This document shows positions 61,992 through 64,000 of a stretch of 64,000 bases of DNA, piece after piece (positions within the stretch are counted from its first letter, which is position 1; every line of letters starts with the position of its first letter). The notes beneath the pieces were generated by a model. The model made no database searches, had not been told where the DNA came from, and saw only the letters and a list, made by a program, of their open reading frames with translations. The translations under genes were made by a program, and so were the position numbers. Origin of the DNA: Microbacterium sp. 3J1 (GTDB lineage: Bacteria; Actinomycetota; Actinomycetes; Actinomycetales; Microbacteriaceae); contig NZ_CDWI01000007.1 of NCBI RefSeq assembly GCF_001049495.1, forward strand, positions 186,001 to 250,000, written 5' to 3'.

Positions 61992-62894
61992 ATGGATTTC
62001 GACGCCGAACTGATCAGGGCGCTGCAGGAGGACGGCCGGGCCAGCATCCGCTCGCTCTCCCTGACCCTGGGGCAGTCGCGCGCCGCGGTCGCGGCTCGAT
62101 TGCGCTCGATGCTCGACGACCGGACGGTGCGCGTCGTCGCGGCCGTGGACCCCGTGTTCCTCGGCCAGCACGTGCTCGCTCACGTCTCGATCCGGACCGA
62201 CGGGGCCGCGGAGATCGTCGCGAAGCACCTGCGCGACATGCGTGAGACCGTGCTCGTGTCGGCCGTCGGCGGAGCGCACGATCTCGTCACCGAGGTGCGG
62301 CTGGGGACGATGGAGGAGCTGCACGACCTGCTCGCCCAGATCCGGGCGATCGTCGGCGTGCTCGACATCAACACGATCATCTACTCGACGGTCGTGAAGG
62401 GGTTCTTCGTCTCGGAGTACCACGGCGATGTGACGCTCGACACGGTCGACGAGGACCTCATCGAGCACCTGCAGGCCGATGGTCGAATGAGCTTCCGCGC
62501 CCTCGGCGAGGCCGTTCGTCTGTCGCCGTCGGCCGTCGCCACCCGGGTGCAGCGACTCATCGACGGCGGGGTCATCAAGATCAGTGCGGTGGAAGCCCGC
62601 GGGCTCGCGCATCGGCAGCTGTCGATGGGCGTCGGCCTGAACCTCAACGAAGACGACGACGCCGTGATCGAGGAGCTCCGCACCGGGCGCGGGATCGACT
62701 TCGCCGCACGTACGCTGGGCCGTTTCGACGCCGTCGCGACGCTCGTCGAGCCGTCGGCCGGGGCGCTGTATGCGAGCCTCGAGCGGCTGCGCTCGCTCGC
62801 GGGGGTCACGCGCATCGAGGCGTGGCTGCATCTGGCGGTGCTGAAGGAGGACTACGCCCGCACCCTGCGGGAACCCGACCTGTCGGGCCGGTGA
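61992..62894 (+). CDS. Double-domain Lrp/AsnC-family transcriptional regulator
   Basis: A 300-residue protein, twice the usual Lrp length. Two winged HTH domains are visible (residues 1-55, ELIRALQEDGRASIRSLS, and about 148-205, DLIEHLQADGRMSFRALGEAV), each followed by a RAM-like ligand domain. The near-identical ELI/DLI...DGR...S..L pattern shows an internal duplication. It is divergent from the four-gene operon and is its likely regulator, probably sensing an amino acid or derivative. ATG at 61992 is chosen because family similarity starts there. Confidence 0.9.
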   Translation: MDFDAELIRALQEDGRASIRSLSLTLGQSRAAVAARLRSMLDDRTVRVVAAVDPVFLGQHVLAHVSIRTDGAAEIVAKHLRDMRETVLVSAVGGAHDLVTEVRLGTMEELHDLLAQIRAIVGVLDINTIIYSTVVKGFFVSEYHGDVTLDTVDEDLIEHLQADGRMSFRALGEAVRLSPSAVATRVQRLIDGGVIKISAVEARGLAHRQLSMGVGLNLNEDDDAVIEELRTGRGIDFAARTLGRFDAVATLVEPSAGALYASLERLRSLAGVTRIEAWLHLAVLKEDYARTLREPDLSGR

Positions 62895-62969
62895 TCGGTC
62901 GCTCGAGCAGCAGCACGTGCAGCGGCGCGCCGTCACCGTCCGTTCACCGCGCGCGGCCAGACTTCGAGC

Positions 62970-64000
62970 ATGAGCGAATCCCCCCAGAACGGCGCGGTTC
63001 CCGAGCCCGCTGCGACGGCGAACAGCGGCGCGGTCGGCGTCATCGGCCTCGACCTGCGCGGCGAGACCCCGGCACCCAAGAAGCAGGTGTACTCGTGGGC
63101 GCTGTGGGATTGGGCGACGCAGCCCTTCAACACCGTGATCCTCACGTTCATCTTCACGGCGCTGTATCTGACGACGGAGGCGTTCCTTCCTGCCGACATC
63201 GCGGGTCTCGGCGCGAAGGACCCGATCCGCGAGGCCGCCGAGGCCGATCTGGCGTCGGGCCTCGGGCTCGGCTCGACGATCGCGGGCATCGCGATCCTGC
63301 TCATCGCGCCGGTTCTCGGACAGCGGGCCGACGCCGCCGGGCGCCAGAAGCTCTGGCTCGGAATCGGCACGGGCGCGCTCATCGCGTGCATGTTCGGCCT
63401 CTGGTTCGTCGAGCCGACGCCGTCGCTGTTCTGGCTCGGAGTGGCTCTGATCTCCGCCGGTTCGGTGTTCGGCGAGATCGCGGCCGTGAACTCGAACGCC
63501 ATGCTCATCGGCATCGCCAACCCCAAGACGGTCGGACGCATCTCGGGCCTCGGCTGGGGCTTCGGCTACATCGGCGGGATCATCGCGCTCGTCCTCGTGG
63601 TCGTCTTCTACATGCTCGACTGGTTCGGGCTCCCCGAGGACGGCGGTCTGCCTTTCCGCATCATCGCCGTCGGGTGTGCGATCTGGGCGATCGTCTTCTC
63701 CATCCCGATCTTCCTGAACGTTCCCGAGCCGTCGCTCGGACGCCCGGAGCGCAAGGTCGGGTTCTTCGCGTCCTACGGGCTGCTCGTGAAGGACGTCATC
63801 GGCCTGTACCGCACTCCCGACACCCGGCAGACGTTCTGGTTCCTGCTGTCGAGCGCGGTGTTCCGCGACGGGCTCGGCGGGGTCTTCGCCTTCGGCGCGA
63901 TCATCGCCGGCCAGGTGTTCGACTTCGGGTTCCTCGAGCTCGTGATCTTCGGCATCGCCGCGAATCTCATCGCCGGGGTGTCGACGATCATCGCCGGACG
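62970..64000 (+). CDS. UMF1/Atg22-like MFS transporter, N-terminal 343 residues (cut by window end)
   Basis: The frame opens with a disordered tail of about 40 residues and then YSWALWDWATQPFNTVILTF, the opening motif of the UMF1/Atg22 family of MFS proteins, followed by eight or more helices before the window ends without a stop. Fungal Atg22 exports amino acids from vacuoles; the bacterial substrates are not known. CAGACT ends six bases before the ATG, suggesting a leaderless gene. Confidence 0.9.
   Translation, partial: MSESPQNGAVPEPAATANSGAVGVIGLDLRGETPAPKKQVYSWALWDWATQPFNTVILTFIFTALYLTTEAFLPADIAGLGAKDPIREAAEADLASGLGLGSTIAGIAILLIAPVLGQRADAAGRQKLWLGIGTGALIACMFGLWFVEPTPSLFWLGVALISAGSVFGEIAAVNSNAMLIGIANPKTVGRISGLGWGFGYIGGIIALVLVVVFYMLDWFGLPEDGGLPFRIIAVGCAIWAIVFSIPIFLNVPEPSLGRPERKVGFFASYGLLVKDVIGLYRTPDTRQTFWFLLSSAVFRDGLGGVFAFGAIIAGQVFDFGFLELVIFGIAANLIAGVSTIIAG

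Overview
The window is a gene-dense, high-GC (about 70%) stretch of chromosome from an actinobacterium of the Microbacteriaceae, most likely Microbacterium or a close relative. I infer this from codon use, the HspR-controlled dnaK operon, the family mix (DUF222/HNH, NRDE, GlxA, CUT1 sugar importers without their own ATPase) and many starts lying 6-8 nt after a TANNNT hexamer, the arrangement of leaderless actinobacterial genes. There are no tRNA or rRNA genes, CRISPR arrays, intact insertion sequences or phage genes that I can see, and no gap between genes exceeds 300 bases.

Layout. 1-2760: end of a membrane protein gene, then a two-gene ABC-2 exporter. 2804-2983: nested inverted repeat and 9-bp tandem repeat. 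2984-7544: putA (proline to glutamate) facing a LysR regulator. 7565-10524: hypothetical protein, nitroreductase, amino acid permease. 10587-14094: clpB without its N-domain, with an HspR box, and coaBC. 14168-24500: mixed housekeeping and small membrane genes, two GT4 glycosyltransferases, a DUF222/HNH nuclease, MarR and other small proteins.

24614-38023 is the most coherent block: a predicted high-mannose N-glycan utilisation locus. A secreted EndoH-like GH18 enzyme would release glycans, a CUT1 importer (binding lipoprotein and two permeases) would take them up, and three enzymes without signal peptides would take them apart inside the cell: GH92 (alpha-1,2-mannose), GH38 (other alpha-mannose) and a GH5 enzyme resembling the GH5_18 group that cleaves Man-beta-1,4-GlcNAc. 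A LacI regulator lies in the middle, and five copies of a 17-bp motif (ACTANANCGCTTTAGCA) sit at all the promoters of the block.

38144-45585: acyl-CoA synthetase, a second CUT1 importer with a different palindrome (AGAAGCGCTTCT), a membrane protein, and an FAD amine oxidase lipoprotein whose domain order is circularly permuted. 45632-49755: the hspR-dnaJ-grpE-dnaK heat-shock operon with a clear promoter between two HspR boxes. 49860-51376: siroheme genes. 51452-56175: lipoprotein, DUF3817, AraC regulator, repeat element, MFS exporter and a RIO-type kinase behind a possible short leader ORF. 56180-62894: a four-gene operon (MHS transporter, amidohydrolase, TPP-dependent decarboxylase, ureohydrolase) facing a double-domain Lrp regulator, probably for catabolism of arginine or another guanidino compound. 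The window ends inside a UMF1/Atg22-like transporter gene.
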